The notes under the pieces were generated by a model that saw only the letters and a list, made by a program, of their open reading frames with translations, was not told where the DNA came from and ran no database searches. Positions 9,480 to 19,020 of a stretch of DNA of 64,000 nucleotides are shown piece by piece (the stretch's first letter is position 1; each line of letters starts with the position of its first letter). A program made the position numbers and the translations under genes. The DNA comes from Chitinophaga pinensis (GTDB taxonomy: Bacteria > Bacteroidota > Bacteroidia > Chitinophagales > Chitinophagaceae), in NCBI RefSeq assembly GCF_007896845.1, contig NZ_VOHS01000010.1:163318-227317 (forward strand). The letters are read 5' to 3'.

Positions 9480-10060
9480 ATATTACTTTTGGTTTGGGTT
9501 ATAGATAAATATAACCTATTTCAGACATATAGTTAAAACACCCTTTCCGTTACTGAGTAGTATATACTTAAATGTTATAACGCATATATCCTATCTATTT
9601 GTTATAGGTCGGCATACGTATAATAAACACCGATCCATTAACACTTGTTTAACCGAGTCACTTATAAATCAACATTTTAATCTTTTCAAGCTCATTTTTT
9701 CCAGTTAATGGAAAAACAATCGAAAAGCATTAACCAGTTATTAACTTTTAAGCAAAAACTAAAAGATAACTTTATGCTCAGCTAGTAAACGGCAGTCTCT
9801 AATAGAGAGAAATCAACTATACGATGTCATTGTGATAGTTAAATTGCTCAACATGTGATTTTCCACGTCGTGTTATATTGTTAACATGAGAATCCAGATA
9901 CCCATTCCCTGGAAATCAACCACCCTGCTTTCCAGCACCTGCGCAGTAGATGGTCATGTCTGTTATTCTCTTCATCGCGTAACATTACAGCATGTTTTGT
10001 TCCGGCATCAACCCGGCATAAATGGCATGCCTATTATCAATCAAAAAAACCAATCTAAAG
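9480..10060. other. long intergenic region with operator-like palindromes
   Basis: 581 bases between the divergent TonB receptor and AraC genes, with no convincing gene. It holds an inverted repeat TTTTTCCA-N5-TGGAAAAA (9696-9716) and a near-palindrome TCTCTAATAGAGA close to 9795-9808. No perfect TAnnTTTG box was found on either strand. Confidence 0.4.
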
Positions 10061-11068
10061 ATGTACCTGTTTTCAGCAGAATCCATTGAATTTTTCAGGG
10101 AGCTGCACTCCCCCTCAGATGTGCCTAAAAGATTTGCCAGCAAGATTATGCACCATTCTAACAAAGTGCTGCACGGCGACCAGCAAAAGACCATTTTTCT
10201 ACAAAGACTTACGGCAGGCCTTTTTGAAGTATTTGAACACCACGTTGTATGCAAAGCTCCCGAAACGGAGATCCTGCCTACACCACTTATCCCCTCCCTT
10301 CACCTCCACGTTTCAATGGACGACAATGAAGTCGATGCCTATGTGAACGGACAACAGGGCGTGGAACTAAAACCCAGAGAAGTCAATCTCTTTTATCTGG
10401 AAGAAATTAATATCGCAGTACTACCTCCCGGAAAACACTGCTTTTTCCACATCGCTTTTAAAAATGAAACGCTGTTCCGGCTCCTGAAAAAGAAACCCTT
10501 CTCAGGACTCCACAATAAGCTACAAAAGAAAGTAAAGCAGGTAGAAGAAGATATGGGCGGCATGATCAATGAACCGGGTCAGGTGGCTATGGATGCCTAC
10601 TTCATGATGCTCATTCATGAGATCAGACAGTGTAATTTCAATGAGGAAGCAAGCATCTATTATCGCGGAAAAAAATGTCAGTTAATGCTGGAACATTTCA
10701 TCAGACAAATACAATACATACGCGAACCAAAAATAGAGCTGACCGATCAGAAAATCCTTACACTGGACTATGTAAAAGAATACATCAAATTGAACATTAA
10801 CCGTCCGGTCAATCTGAAACAACTGGCCGAACAATTCAGCATCAGTACCAGTCTGCTTGAAAAAGGTTTCCGGCAACTGAACGGCATTTCCCTGCGCAGT
10901 TTTATTCACATGTATCGCATGGAGTTTATCACCAAACTGCTGGCCATAAAAGGAATGCCACATGACAGTATCGCCCGGCTGACAGGCTTCAGAAATTATG
11001 CGGCATTGAACGCCGCCTTTTATAAATACTTCGGTTGTGACGCGGAAGTTTTCCACGACCCATGTTAA
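10061..11068 (+). CDS. AraC-family transcriptional regulator
   Basis: 335 aa from the ATG at 10061; an upstream in-frame ATG at 10022 would add 13 poorly fitting residues. The N-terminal ~230 residues are a sensor region I do not recognise. The C-terminal ~95 residues hold two helix-turn-helix units (NLKQLAEQFSISTSLLEKGFR, then DSIARLTGFRNYAALNAAFYKYFG), as in AraC/XylS proteins. It is divergent from the TonB receptor gene and may control it, though with 580 bases between them this is only a guess from position. A strong terminator follows. Confidence 0.85.
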   Translation: MYLFSAESIEFFRELHSPSDVPKRFASKIMHHSNKVLHGDQQKTIFLQRLTAGLFEVFEHHVVCKAPETEILPTPLIPSLHLHVSMDDNEVDAYVNGQQGVELKPREVNLFYLEEINIAVLPPGKHCFFHIAFKNETLFRLLKKKPFSGLHNKLQKKVKQVEEDMGGMINEPGQVAMDAYFMMLIHEIRQCNFNEEASIYYRGKKCQLMLEHFIRQIQYIREPKIELTDQKILTLDYVKEYIKLNINRPVNLKQLAEQFSISTSLLEKGFRQLNGISLRSFIHMYRMEFITKLLAIKGMPHDSIARLTGFRNYAALNAAFYKYFGCDAEVFHDPC

Positions 11069-11105
11069 TATGCGATATATCGCTATCCGGATACCGACAA
11101 ACATG

Positions 11106-11134
11106 AAAACGCTTTCTCTCAGAGAAAGCGTTTT
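11106..11134 (+). terminator. intrinsic terminator after the AraC-type gene
   Basis: A perfect 14-bp stem with a single-base loop (11106-11119 with 11121-11134) is followed by TT, 37 bases past the stop codon. Confidence 0.88.
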
Positions 11135-11267
11135 TTATGGTCATCACCGGTCATCACTGCTTTACTCCTTATGACCACGGCATGCTCTTCAGGTAATACA
11201 GAAACAGTACATTTACATTACTACAGACGGCATACATGTTGTCTGTAAAAAGGTAAATTCTTTTCTT

Positions 11268-12626
11268 ATGAGCACCTTTCAGAGCATCAACCCGTACAAT
11301 CAGGAAACAATAGCTGAATATGCCTCTCATACGCAGGCAGACATAGAAAAAAGACTGGCATGGAGTCATCAGGCATTCCGACATATGACGCATACCTCCC
11401 TGCAGGAGCGTTGTGAATGGATGCTTGCAATGGCACAGTTACTAAAGACGAATGTAGATCAACATGCGGCCATTATCACACGTGAAATGGGCAAAACACT
11501 GAAAGAAGCGAAAGCAGAAGTGCTGAAATGTGCCTCTACCGCCGAGTATTATGTAGAACATATCGCTGATATGTTGCAACCCAAACTGATCAGCACAGAT
11601 GCACAGCAGAGCTATGTAGCTTACGAGCCCAAAGGCATTATCCTCGCAATCATGCCGTGGAATTTCCCTTACTGGCAGGTATTCCGCTTCGCCATCCCCA
11701 ATCTGCTTGCAGGCAATTCCGGTCTGCTTAAACACGCCAGCAATGTCAGCGGCTGTGCCCTCGCAATAGAAGAGGTCTTTCTGCAGGCAGGTTTTCCGGA
11801 AGGAGCCTTTCAGGCATTACTCGTCAATTCCAAACATATCGAACCCGTGATCGCCGACAGCCGTGTACAGGGTGTCACCCTGACAGGCAGTACCGCCGCC
11901 GGTATGAGCGTTGGCGCACTGGCCGGAAAATATATCAAGAAGTCCGTATTGGAACTGGGCGGCAGCGATCCTTTCATTGTGCTGAAAGACGCCGATCTGG
12001 AACAAGCAGCCAGAACAGCCGTAAAAGCCCGTATGCAGAATGCCGGTCAGTCCTGTATCGCTGCCAAACGCTGGATAGTAGAAGACGCTGTAGCCGGCGA
12101 CTTCACAGATAAGGTCAGCCGCATCCTCCGGGAGATGAAACAGGGCGATCCTTTTAATCCGGCTACTGATATGGGCCCGATGGCACGTCCTGATCTCGCC
12201 GGCGAACTGGCGCAGCAACTACAGCAAAGCATTCATCAGGGCGCCAGACTGGAACTCGGCGGACAGCAGGAATCGGCCAATTTCGCCCCTACCCTGCTGA
12301 CAAACGTGGAAAAAGGAATGACCGCCTTTGATGAAGAGACTTTCGGACCGCTGGCAGTCATTATCAAAGCCAGAAATGAAGAACATGCGATCGAACTGGC
12401 TAACCAGACGCCTTTCGGACTGGGTTCCTCCCTCTGGACGAGCGACCTTGACCGCGCCAAAAAGCTGGCCCGGCAGATAGATAGCGGAAATGTGTTCATC
12501 AATGCGATGGTCCGCTCAGATGCCCGTTTGCCCTTTGGTGGCGTAAAACTATCCGGTTATGGCCGGGAACTGTCTCTGGAAGGCACACATGAATTTTTGA
12601 ATGTTAAAACGGTTTACATAGCTTAG
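11268..12626 (+). CDS. NAD(P)-dependent succinate-semialdehyde dehydrogenase-like aldehyde dehydrogenase
   Basis: 452 aa, the typical length of the Sad/GabD-like aldehyde dehydrogenases. [23 protein letters not shown] (from residue 128) is the cofactor and substrate motif, LELGG supplies the general base E229 and GQSCIAAKR the nucleophile C263. The family oxidises succinate semialdehyde to succinate; the exact aldehyde cannot be read from sequence. A short hairpin ACAGAC-N12-GTCTGT (11223-11246) lies just before the start, and a near -7 box TACATTTA is at 11209-11216. coaA follows after 48 bases and may be co-transcribed. Confidence 0.88.
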   Translation: MSTFQSINPYNQETIAEYASHTQADIEKRLAWSHQAFRHMTHTSLQERCEWMLAMAQLLKTNVDQHAAIITREMGKTLKEAKAEVLKCASTAEYYVEHIADMLQPKLISTDAQQSYVAYEPKGIILAIMPWNFPYWQVFRFAIPNLLAGNSGLLKHASNVSGCALAIEEVFLQAGFPEGAFQALLVNSKHIEPVIADSRVQGVTLTGSTAAGMSVGALAGKYIKKSVLELGGSDPFIVLKDADLEQAARTAVKARMQNAGQSCIAAKRWIVEDAVAGDFTDKVSRILREMKQGDPFNPATDMGPMARPDLAGELAQQLQQSIHQGARLELGGQQESANFAPTLLTNVEKGMTAFDEETFGPLAVIIKARNEEHAIELANQTPFGLGSSLWTSDLDRAKKLARQIDSGNVFINAMVRSDARLPFGGVKLSGYGRELSLEGTHEFLNVKTVYIA

Positions 12627-12674
12627 CAGCCTGAAAATTACAGGTACAACAAGTAAACAGGCAACAAAATCTGC

Positions 12675-13616
12675 ATGACGAGGAATAATTATGCTCCCTA
12701 TATTACTATCAGCAGGGAAGAATGGGCAAAAAGGAGTGACGATCCTATGTTACACTTACTGAATGATTTCGAAACCTTGCAGGGGTTGAACGAACCGCTG
12801 ACAATGGATGAAATCACCCAGATCTATGTACCACTCTCCCGGTTGCTGAACCTCTATGTTAGCGGAGCACAACGCTTACACGCAGCCACAAACAGCTTTC
12901 TGGGCAGTCAGTTCCTGAAAGTACCCTTCATTATCGGCATCGCCGGTAGCGTAGCAGTAGGTAAAAGCACTACTGCCCGTGTATTGCAGCGCCTGTTATC
13001 TGCATGGCCCAATCACCCGAAAGTAGATCTGGTTACGACAGACGGCTTCCTCTACCCTAACAAGGTACTGGAACAAAAAGGTATCATGAACCGGAAGGGT
13101 TTTCCTGAAAGCTACGATATCCGCCGCCTGCTGCAATTCCTCGCCAATGTAAAATCTGCCAGAGAAAGAGTGTCCGTACCGGTGTACAGTCACCTTGAAT
13201 ATGATATCCTTCCCAATGAATTAAAGTGGGTGGAATCACCGGATATCGTTATCGTTGAAGGTGTCAATGTATTACAGGTAAGACCCCGGCAACAGCAGAA
13301 AGAACCGACCATTTTCGTGTCTGACTTCTTCGATTTCTCCATCTTCGTAGACGCTGAACTGGAAGACTTACAGCAATGGTACATCTCAAGGTTCAAATCC
13401 CTGCGGCAGACGGCCTTCCGGAACCCGGAATCCTATTTCCACCGGTATGCCCATCTCTCCGATGCTGAATCGGAGGTGATCGCTACCAATATCTGGAATG
13501 AGATCAATAAGCCCAATCTGGAGCTGAACATCCTGCCTACCCGTTTCCGGGCCAGTCTGATACTGGAGAAAGGCAACCATCATTTTGTCCAGTCGCTGAA
13601 ACTCAGAAGAATCTGA
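12675..13616 (+). CDS. coaA: type I pantothenate kinase
   Basis: 313 aa, the standard CoaA length. It phosphorylates pantothenate with ATP, the first and regulated step of coenzyme A synthesis. The P-loop GSVAVGKS is at residues 91-98; [12 protein letters not shown] and [16 protein letters not shown] follow, with [26 protein letters not shown] toward the centre, all typical of this P-loop kinase. The Crp-type gene starts 16 bases after its stop, and a terminator-like hairpin lies inside that gene. Confidence 0.96.
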   Translation: MTRNNYAPYITISREEWAKRSDDPMLHLLNDFETLQGLNEPLTMDEITQIYVPLSRLLNLYVSGAQRLHAATNSFLGSQFLKVPFIIGIAGSVAVGKSTTARVLQRLLSAWPNHPKVDLVTTDGFLYPNKVLEQKGIMNRKGFPESYDIRRLLQFLANVKSARERVSVPVYSHLEYDILPNELKWVESPDIVIVEGVNVLQVRPRQQQKEPTIFVSDFFDFSIFVDAELEDLQQWYISRFKSLRQTAFRNPESYFHRYAHLSDAESEVIATNIWNEINKPNLELNILPTRFRASLILEKGNHHFVQSLKLRRI

Positions 13617-13631
13617 TTTAAAATATTACAT

Positions 13632-14207
13632 ATGCCAGATATCCTTGCGGTCAAACAGGCGCTTTTGCAGCTTGATAAGCATGCAGGAGATAACTGGCAC
13701 CTGTTTGAGCCGTTACTGCAGCCAATGGAGTGCAGTAACGGCTCTTTTCTTACTCAGGCAGGCAGAGTCTCTTCTGCGATCTATTTTATCAGTACAGGCA
13801 TCGTACGGGTCTTTACCCTGCATCAGGATAAGGAAGTATGCCTCGATTTCGCATTTCCGGGGCAGTTTTCGACCGCTTATGCCTCTTTCATCACCCAGCA
13901 TCCTTCCATTGTCTCTTTGCAGGCTATAACGCCCGTAAATGGCTTTGCGTTCTATTATAAGGATCTGCAGGAGCTATATAGTAAAAGTCATGAAGCTGAA
14001 AGGACCGGTCGTTTGCTGGCGGAATACCAATATCTCCGTAAATATCGCCGGGAACTTGCCTTTCTGCAATTCACCGCACGTGAGCGATACATTCAGCTGC
14101 TGGAAGAATATCCGCAGGTAGTACAACAAATCCCTGTAAAATATATCGCCTCCTATCTGGGTATTGAACCCGAAAGCCTGAGCAGGATCCGCAAAGGGCT
14201 TATCTGA
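13632..14207 (+). CDS. Crp/Fnr-family transcriptional regulator
   Basis: 191 aa. The N-terminal cyclic-nucleotide-binding-like domain (about 20-120) contains GSFLTQAGRVSSAIYFISTG and DFAFPGQF. A short C-terminal helix-turn-helix ends with IASYLGIEPESLSRIRK. There is no cysteine cluster for an Fnr-type iron-sulfur centre, and I do not see the residues needed for cAMP binding. Bacteroidota have many such proteins of unknown ligand. It lies 16 bases after coaA and overlaps the convergent DoxX-like gene by 8 bases. Its first 40 codons contain a perfect terminator-like hairpin. Confidence 0.88.
   Translation: MPDILAVKQALLQLDKHAGDNWHLFEPLLQPMECSNGSFLTQAGRVSSAIYFISTGIVRVFTLHQDKEVCLDFAFPGQFSTAYASFITQHPSIVSLQAITPVNGFAFYYKDLQELYSKSHEAERTGRLLAEYQYLRKYRRELAFLQFTARERYIQLLEEYPQVVQQIPVKYIASYLGIEPESLSRIRKGLI
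13707..13744 (+). terminator. terminator-like hairpin inside the Crp-type gene
   Basis: A perfect 14-bp GC-containing stem (13707-13720 with 13731-13744), a 10-base loop and TTTTCTT immediately after form an intrinsic-terminator shape 75 bases into the coding region and 90 bases past the coaA stop. It may end coaA transcripts or attenuate the regulator gene when it is not being translated. Confidence 0.6.
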
Positions 14208-14646
14208 TACACCACCATATCCATGCTATATAAACCGGCTGAAAAGCCAGTCTGCTCCACGTATACCAAGGTTTAGCGGGTAATCCGCCGGGAGCTGGTA
14301 ATTGTTTTACCGCCACATAGATATTTGCCGGAAACATCGCGATCAGTAAAAGGATCAGTCCCCACGCCGCATATGTTCTCATTGCCGGCACCAACAAACC
14401 TATTCCCAGTACTATTTCCAGTATACCACTGATCAATACCAGTTCCAATGCATAGGGCAGCCATCCCCCGATCATATAAGTCAGTTTACGGGGTGTTACC
14501 AGATGCATAATACCGATCAGTACAAACATCACTGCCGCAGCAATCAGGGCGTCATGTTGCGGTTGCTGTAACCAGTGAATACTGAACAGATGCCCCGTCA
14601 GCAGTAATAATAAACCTATTGTTAAAAGTCCGGATAAGAATGCCAT
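14200..14646 (-). CDS. DoxX-like integral membrane protein
   Basis: 148 aa with four predicted membrane helices (roughly 3-22, 35-55, 67-90, 95-112) and a tryptophan-rich tail. Spacing and the GILEIVLGIGLLVPAMR stretch resemble the DoxX family, whose members are small membrane proteins often tied to redox processes; the molecular role is not established. The start is the ATG at 14646, preceded by an in-frame GTG. It converges on and overlaps the Crp-type gene by 8 bases. Confidence 0.7.
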   Translation of the reverse strand: MAFLSGLLTIGLLLLLTGHLFSIHWLQQPQHDALIAAAVMFVLIGIMHLVTPRKLTYMIGGWLPYALELVLISGILEIVLGIGLLVPAMRTYAAWGLILLLIAMFPANIYVAVKQLPAPGGLPAKPWYTWSRLAFQPVYIAWIWWCIR

Positions 14647-14750
14647 CACCTTTGATTTTATACAAAGTTCCCTGAAATGAGTACCCGGCGAACTAACATT
14701 TGTTAGCTTTTACCGGCCCCACTTATTAACATTAATTTATAGGTATTCTT

Positions 14751-14782
14751 TTTGCAGTAGCAGATTTATCACATTACTTTTG
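14751..14782 (+). promoter_or_regulatory. consensus promoter of the YceI gene
   Basis: TTTG (14751-14754), 20-base spacer and TACTTTTG (14775-14782) match the Bacteroidota consensus exactly. The start would be near 14789, about 13 bases before the ATG. Confidence 0.85.
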
Positions 14783-14801
14783 AAACCAGTCATTTACATA
14801 A

Positions 14802-15347
14802 ATGAACATTACAATGAAAAGAGCACTCTATCCATTAGCATTTGCACTTGTACTATTCGCTTCTGCCTTCACGTTCATCTCCTCCCAGAACTGGAAGATC
14901 GCAGAAGGGTATTCCGTTAAATTTTCCGGTTCAGGCGCCAACGGCATATTCAAAGATCTGAAAGGGCAGGTTGTATTCGATGAGAAAAATCCGGCAGCTG
15001 CTAAATTTGATGTAACAATTGCTGTGAACTCTATCAATACCGGTAACGGCTTAAAAAATACACACGCAAAAGGTGGTAAATGGTTTGATGCATCGAAATA
15101 TCCTGCCATTCACTTCGTTTCTTCGAAAGTCACAAAAACTGCTGCAGGTTATGAAGCACAGGGTGAACTCGAGATGCATGGTGTAAAGAAACCGTTCACC
15201 ATTCCTTTTACATTTGCAAAGAATGGTAACGGTGGTACTTTCACCGGCAACTTTGATGTGAATCGTGTGGACTTTGGTATAGGTGAAGCAGGTGGCAGAG
15301 TAGACGATGTGTTCAAATTACAGGTAAGCGTACCAGTTACACAATAA
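14802..15347 (+). CDS. YceI-family periplasmic lipocalin-like protein
   Basis: 181 aa. A signal peptide (about 1-28) is followed by a single YceI domain, a beta-barrel that binds isoprenoid-type lipids in characterised relatives. Typical pieces are YSVKFSGSGANGIFKDLKG near the start of the domain, FDVTIAVNSINTGN, and VDFGIGEAGGRVDDVFKLQV at the end. The start at 14802 has an alternative ATG at 14814. It has its own consensus promoter, and a small membrane protein gene follows after 13 bases. Confidence 0.92.
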   Translation: MNITMKRALYPLAFALVLFASAFTFISSQNWKIAEGYSVKFSGSGANGIFKDLKGQVVFDEKNPAAAKFDVTIAVNSINTGNGLKNTHAKGGKWFDASKYPAIHFVSSKVTKTAAGYEAQGELEMHGVKKPFTIPFTFAKNGNGGTFTGNFDVNRVDFGIGEAGGRVDDVFKLQVSVPVTQ

Positions 15348-15360
15348 GCATTGTCATTAC

Positions 15361-15744
15361 ATGTTTAAAAGATATTTTCTCGCAGGAATAGCAGCAGGCA
15401 TCCTTTCAGGACTTGCTGCTTTTTTTTACGATCGCATCTACACGACGGCGATGGAAGTGAATTTTACACGGCTGGTATCCCCGGCAGGTATATTCAGTGC
15501 ATCGCTCTTCACCGGTATGCTGATCGCTTTATGCTGCTTTACGATCCGTGCATGCTTTAAAAAGGAAATGGAGATATTAACAAACATACTGATTGCAGGT
15601 ATTACGCTATTGAGTATGATCATTCCTTTTATGGTGAGTCTTCCCTTAGATATGGAAAGACCGGAATTATTTCCGGGTCTGGTAATACCCATGCAGTTGT
15701 TTCCGGCATTGATGTGGCTTGTAATAAAACCGCTCTTTCTATAA
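15361..15744 (+). CDS. small four-helix membrane protein, unknown function
   Basis: 127 aa with four hydrophobic segments (about 5-22, 40-62, 74-93 and 103-125). I do not recognise the family. It starts 13 bases after the YceI gene, so the two are probably one operon; the second gene might assist lipid or quinone handling by the YceI protein, but that is only a guess from position. The terminator at 15769-15790 follows. Confidence 0.7.
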   Translation: MFKRYFLAGIAAGILSGLAAFFYDRIYTTAMEVNFTRLVSPAGIFSASLFTGMLIALCCFTIRACFKKEMEILTNILIAGITLLSMIIPFMVSLPLDMERPELFPGLVIPMQLFPALMWLVIKPLFL

Positions 15745-15768
15745 CGTCGATCCATATATGCACCAAAA

Positions 15769-15790
15769 AGCCCCCGCTTTCGCGAGGGCT
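15769..15790 (-). terminator. terminator of hcp, probably bidirectional
   Basis: AGCCC-C-CGC, loop TTTC, GCG-A-GGGCT form a stem. On the minus strand it is followed by TTTTT, 37 bases past the hcp stop. It also lies just after the plus-strand membrane protein gene. Confidence 0.8.
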
Positions 15791-15826
15791 CTGGTACAAT
15801 TACGTTCAGTTAACAAATTATACCAA

Positions 15827-16213
15827 TCAAACCCATTCGTTAATATGGGTCCCACTGCCCATACTCAATTCACGGGCTGAAATGGTGAAGGCAACGCTCA
15901 TCGGGTTCTTGTCATCAGCGTCAAAAGACTCTTCAAACTTTACCAGATAGCCTTCTTTGAAGCTCAATTGTTTCAACTGCGCATCAGAGTCTCTTTTGTA
16001 GAAAGTAATGGTACCATCTTTTCTTTCGAAATTGTTTACCATCCATTCAAAGAGATCTGTTTCTCCTGTTGATTCAACAATTAAACGGATTCTGCCACCG
16101 CGTGTGATTGCCGAAGGGCGACCGGTAGCGTCTACTTCTTGGGTGAGGTCGTAGCTGCAGTGTTTTACCACCAATTTTTTGCCAGCTACTTCAAACACTG
16201 ATTTGAAGGACAT
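15827..16213 (-). CDS. tssD: T6SS tube protein Hcp (TssD, Bacteroidota type)
   Basis: 128 aa, the typical Bacteroidota TssD size. Hcp rings stack to form the inner tube that the sheath fires out of the cell. MSFKSVFEVAGKKLVVKHC at the start, the middle stretch TGETDLFEWM and the C-terminal FTISARELSMG are characteristic of this family. It is the last gene of the tssG-N-K-O-D run but has its own consensus promoter directly after the tssO stop and its own terminator, consistent with the high dose of tube protein needed. Confidence 0.93.
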   Translation of the reverse strand: MSFKSVFEVAGKKLVVKHCSYDLTQEVDATGRPSAITRGGRIRLIVESTGETDLFEWMVNNFERKDGTITFYKRDSDAQLKQLSFKEGYLVKFEESFDADDKNPMSVAFTISARELSMGSGTHINEWV

Positions 16214-16287
16214 GGGTTAAATGTTTAAGGTTTGCAATAAAGAATTAACAAAAATGAGCTATTTATTTATGTAGTTATTTATGACAT

Positions 16288-16319
16288 CAAATTTAACGTA
16301 ATCCTTTAATACAACCAAA
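16288..16319 (-). promoter_or_regulatory. dedicated hcp promoter
   Basis: On the minus strand TTTG (16319-16316), a 20-base spacer and TAAATTTG (16295-16288) fit the consensus exactly. The TSS would be near 16281, about 68 bases before the hcp ATG. The -33 box lies 9 bases past the tssO stop codon. Confidence 0.85.
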
Positions 16320-16327
16320 ACTTTAAC

Positions 16328-16840
16328 TCATCTTGATCTCATCATCTGTCTGTTATAATCAAGCTCATTGCGCGTTGTCTCCAGTTCGCGGTTGAGATCG
16401 GCAATCTTCTCTTTCAACTCTGCTATTGTTTGCTGTGCATTCTGCAATCCTCTCATCTGTTGCTTGCCTTGTTGAATAGACAGCAGATTCTGAATAATGT
16501 TATTGTACAGTCCGTAGTGCGTCACTGATTCTTTAGGAATAGTGTTACGCATTGTAACAAGATCCTGCGCTACTACCTGATCCATATAATTTGCATTCTG
16601 ATTAGGCAGATTAATAGAGTCCAGATTATTCTTCACCTTCTCCATCCTTTGCAGAAAATCTCCCTGAAATGCCTGCTCCTGCCGGAATGAAGTCAGCTGC
16701 TTACGCAGATCTTCATTCTCTTTTGCAGGTACCTGATAATTAAAAAATATAGCCAGTACGAACAGGCCTACTGTAACGACAAAGAAAAGAAGGAACCAAA
16801 GAAATGCTGCTGTTCTCTCCTGTTTGTTTAGTACACGCAT
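16328..16840 (-). CDS. tssO: T6SSiii membrane component TssO
   Basis: 170 aa with one N-terminal membrane helix (about 12-34) and a long soluble part with two likely coiled-coil stretches (about 38-65 and 118-165). This matches TssO, one of the subtype-iii proteins that replace the TssJLM membrane complex of proteobacterial systems. The call rests on topology, size and its place between tssK and tssD rather than on a sequence motif. It starts 22 bases after tssK. Confidence 0.75.
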   Translation of the reverse strand: MRVLNKQERTAAFLWFLLFFVVTVGLFVLAIFFNYQVPAKENEDLRKQLTSFRQEQAFQGDFLQRMEKVKNNLDSINLPNQNANYMDQVVAQDLVTMRNTIPKESVTHYGLYNNIIQNLLSIQQGKQQMRGLQNAQQTIAELKEKIADLNRELETTRNELDYNRQMMRSR

Positions 16841-16862
16841 GTATTATAGTGTTATAAATAAA

Positions 16863-18038
16863 TCAATCTGTGAAAAACCATCTTTTGGTTTTATGCTTGC
16901 GCAGATATTCTGAATCTTCTGCAGATTCTTCCTTGACAAAAATACCCTTGTCAGTTTTACTGCCGATGTAATCCAGTCTGCTGAGACTTTCGAACAATTT
17001 ACTGATCGCACGTACGAAAGGTATCATAGGCTCCAGACACTCTCTTACATCTGTATGCTTATAACGGATATTCGAACAATTGACCATCAGCGTTTCCAGT
17101 TCACCCTGTCGCAGTTCACACCATTCTGACAGATAATTTAACAGTTCTTCCTTACCTGTATGTGCGCGTAAGTCAATTGCATTTTTCATGGTCCGCGACA
17201 ATCCTGCCACTACTTCCAGCATCTCTGCGGGTGACTGATACAATCCTAACCAACGGAACTGTGATATACGTGTACCAAGGTATTGTACCATTCTTTCTGT
17301 AATGTACAACACCACCTGTGCCAGATCATTGTTCTGATTTTTACCATAGATCTTCTGTACGATCTGTACACCATGCAGTTCAAGATAACCAAGAAACTGA
17401 TCCAGTTCCTGATGCAGATCAGCCAGTGCAGGATGTGCTGATACAACACTGGTTGGCGGAATATAATCATCATCCAGCTGCGGACGTCCATCCTTAACAG
17501 TGATACGTCCCAGTATCATCTGATAGGCGCCTAACTGCCCCTGTGGCATCTGTGATGCCGGTTGTATAAACAACTCATATTCCGGCGTAGCATATGGCAA
17601 ACGTGGGGGATCTTCATGCAATAAAGGTTCTCCGCTCGGCTGACGGTCAAACGGATCGACCTGTATCAGAATATAATAAGCGGGTTCCGTATGCTGCGGG
17701 TCCCACCTGTAAGATATCTCAGGGAATGTAGTTGCATACTTCAAAGAGTGCACAGTATGCTCCGGGATCTCTATGCGTGCACCACCGGGAGTAACTGCAC
17801 GGCATTCTGTAAGTTTGATGCGCCATTGATGCTGATTATCTGTTACGAACCAGCAGCGAAGGGATTCCTTACTCTCTGCTTTAGCCGGCAATAGTCCATA
17901 GTTCTGCGCATGCAAACCGCTGGAGATAGCATCCCGGATCTGATCAAGCATCGCATTTTCAGTTTCAATGAAATGCTGCTTCTTAATTTTCATTCCATCC
18001 ACCCAGTTGACGGGAAAATATTTGAGCGGTTCTGCCAT
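16863..18038 (-). CDS. tssK: T6SS baseplate protein TssK
   Basis: 391 aa. TssK links the baseplate to the membrane complex. The N-terminal FPVNWVDGMKIKKQHFIETEN (residues 8-28) matches the conserved start of the family, which opens with a W-x-x-G-M-x-x-x-x-x-H-F pattern. Shorter than the ~445 aa proteobacterial TssK, as usual for Bacteroidota. 22 bases upstream of tssO and 45 downstream of tssN. Confidence 0.9.
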   Translation of the reverse strand: MAEPLKYFPVNWVDGMKIKKQHFIETENAMLDQIRDAISSGLHAQNYGLLPAKAESKESLRCWFVTDNQHQWRIKLTECRAVTPGGARIEIPEHTVHSLKYATTFPEISYRWDPQHTEPAYYILIQVDPFDRQPSGEPLLHEDPPRLPYATPEYELFIQPASQMPQGQLGAYQMILGRITVKDGRPQLDDDYIPPTSVVSAHPALADLHQELDQFLGYLELHGVQIVQKIYGKNQNNDLAQVVLYITERMVQYLGTRISQFRWLGLYQSPAEMLEVVAGLSRTMKNAIDLRAHTGKEELLNYLSEWCELRQGELETLMVNCSNIRYKHTDVRECLEPMIPFVRAISKLFESLSRLDYIGSKTDKGIFVKEESAEDSEYLRKHKTKRWFFTD

Positions 18039-18083
18039 GGGATGATTGTTTGGTCAAAAAAGATTGTTTACTTGTATGAGGGA

Positions 18084-18944
18084 TTAATTGTTATTCAGCA
18101 CAACTCTGTTACAGATGATCACACTGTTTTCCTGCATGCCATTCATGAAAACAGGCTTTTCGGGATCAAGTGTACGCGCTATACCCAGCCATTTTGATTT
18201 CAGATGAAATACCCATCCGTAAGGCTGTCCGTTTTTATCGAGTACATCGATCGGCGTATTGGGGTAACGGTCATTATAGTCGTTGACAAAGTGATAAAAC
18301 AGATCACCCAGATCCATTTTGATGGGGGTACGGGCCCTGAAATAAGTACGGTCCTGATCTTTGGTATTCTTCTCCAGTTCGAAGCCTATTACGATCAGAT
18401 CTTTCATATCATCTTCATTCACTTCCGGTTGCTCATGATAGGCAGGATATTGCCACCATTTATGCACTCTCGCAGGAATGGCCATCATTTTTTCGAAAGT
18501 CTTGTATACAAAAGTAGGTAGCGCAAAAGCCAGAAAACAGGTCAGCATAGGGTAATACAAAAAGTCGCCTTTTGTGAACAGGAACTGTACCAGCATAAAG
18601 CCCACTCCCCCAAACAAAAAAATAGCCACAATAAAGGCCAGTTCTGAAGTCAGGGTACGCTCATTCGCCCAGAAACGGGTATACATGATATGACAATGTG
18701 CAATCCCCAGACCGAGGAACCATACCTGGTAAAACAAATATTGGCTGACAAGATTCTGATGTGTAAACAGAAAAGGAATCGAGCTGATCACCGCAAATAC
18801 CAGTGTGATCAGAAACAGATACCACAATGCCTTTTTCTTATATAGAGTAAAGTTTTTAATATAACGGCTCAGTAATCCCACGATAAGAGCGCCTACCGCC
18901 ATGATAGCGGCCAATACAAGATAAATTTTTGCTTTAAGTATCAT
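18084..18944 (-). CDS. tssN: T6SSiii inner-membrane protein TssN
   Basis: 286 aa. Five hydrophobic helices in the first ~150 residues (about 5-25, 40-60, 68-88, 100-122, 130-150), then a soluble C-terminal domain of ~135 residues. This topology and the position next to tssK and tssG fit TssN, the polytopic inner-membrane protein specific to subtype iii. The soluble domain is expected in the cytoplasm, where it could contact TssK. No TssM-type ATP-binding motif is visible. Confidence 0.82.
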   Translation of the reverse strand: MILKAKIYLVLAAIMAVGALIVGLLSRYIKNFTLYKKKALWYLFLITLVFAVISSIPFLFTHQNLVSQYLFYQVWFLGLGIAHCHIMYTRFWANERTLTSELAFIVAIFLFGGVGFMLVQFLFTKGDFLYYPMLTCFLAFALPTFVYKTFEKMMAIPARVHKWWQYPAYHEQPEVNEDDMKDLIVIGFELEKNTKDQDRTYFRARTPIKMDLGDLFYHFVNDYNDRYPNTPIDVLDKNGQPYGWVFHLKSKWLGIARTLDPEKPVFMNGMQENSVIICNRVVLNNN

Positions 18945-19020
18945 AAGTTTTCCAATTGGGGAAAAGGGTTAAAACAGTCTATAGAGCCAACATCAGATGC
19001 AAAAATAGTTCCATTTAATG

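Noticed and set aside
9886..10089. A 67-codon plus-strand ORF before the AraC-type gene
   Set aside because: It overlaps the AraC-type gene in another frame and shows no recognisable domain.
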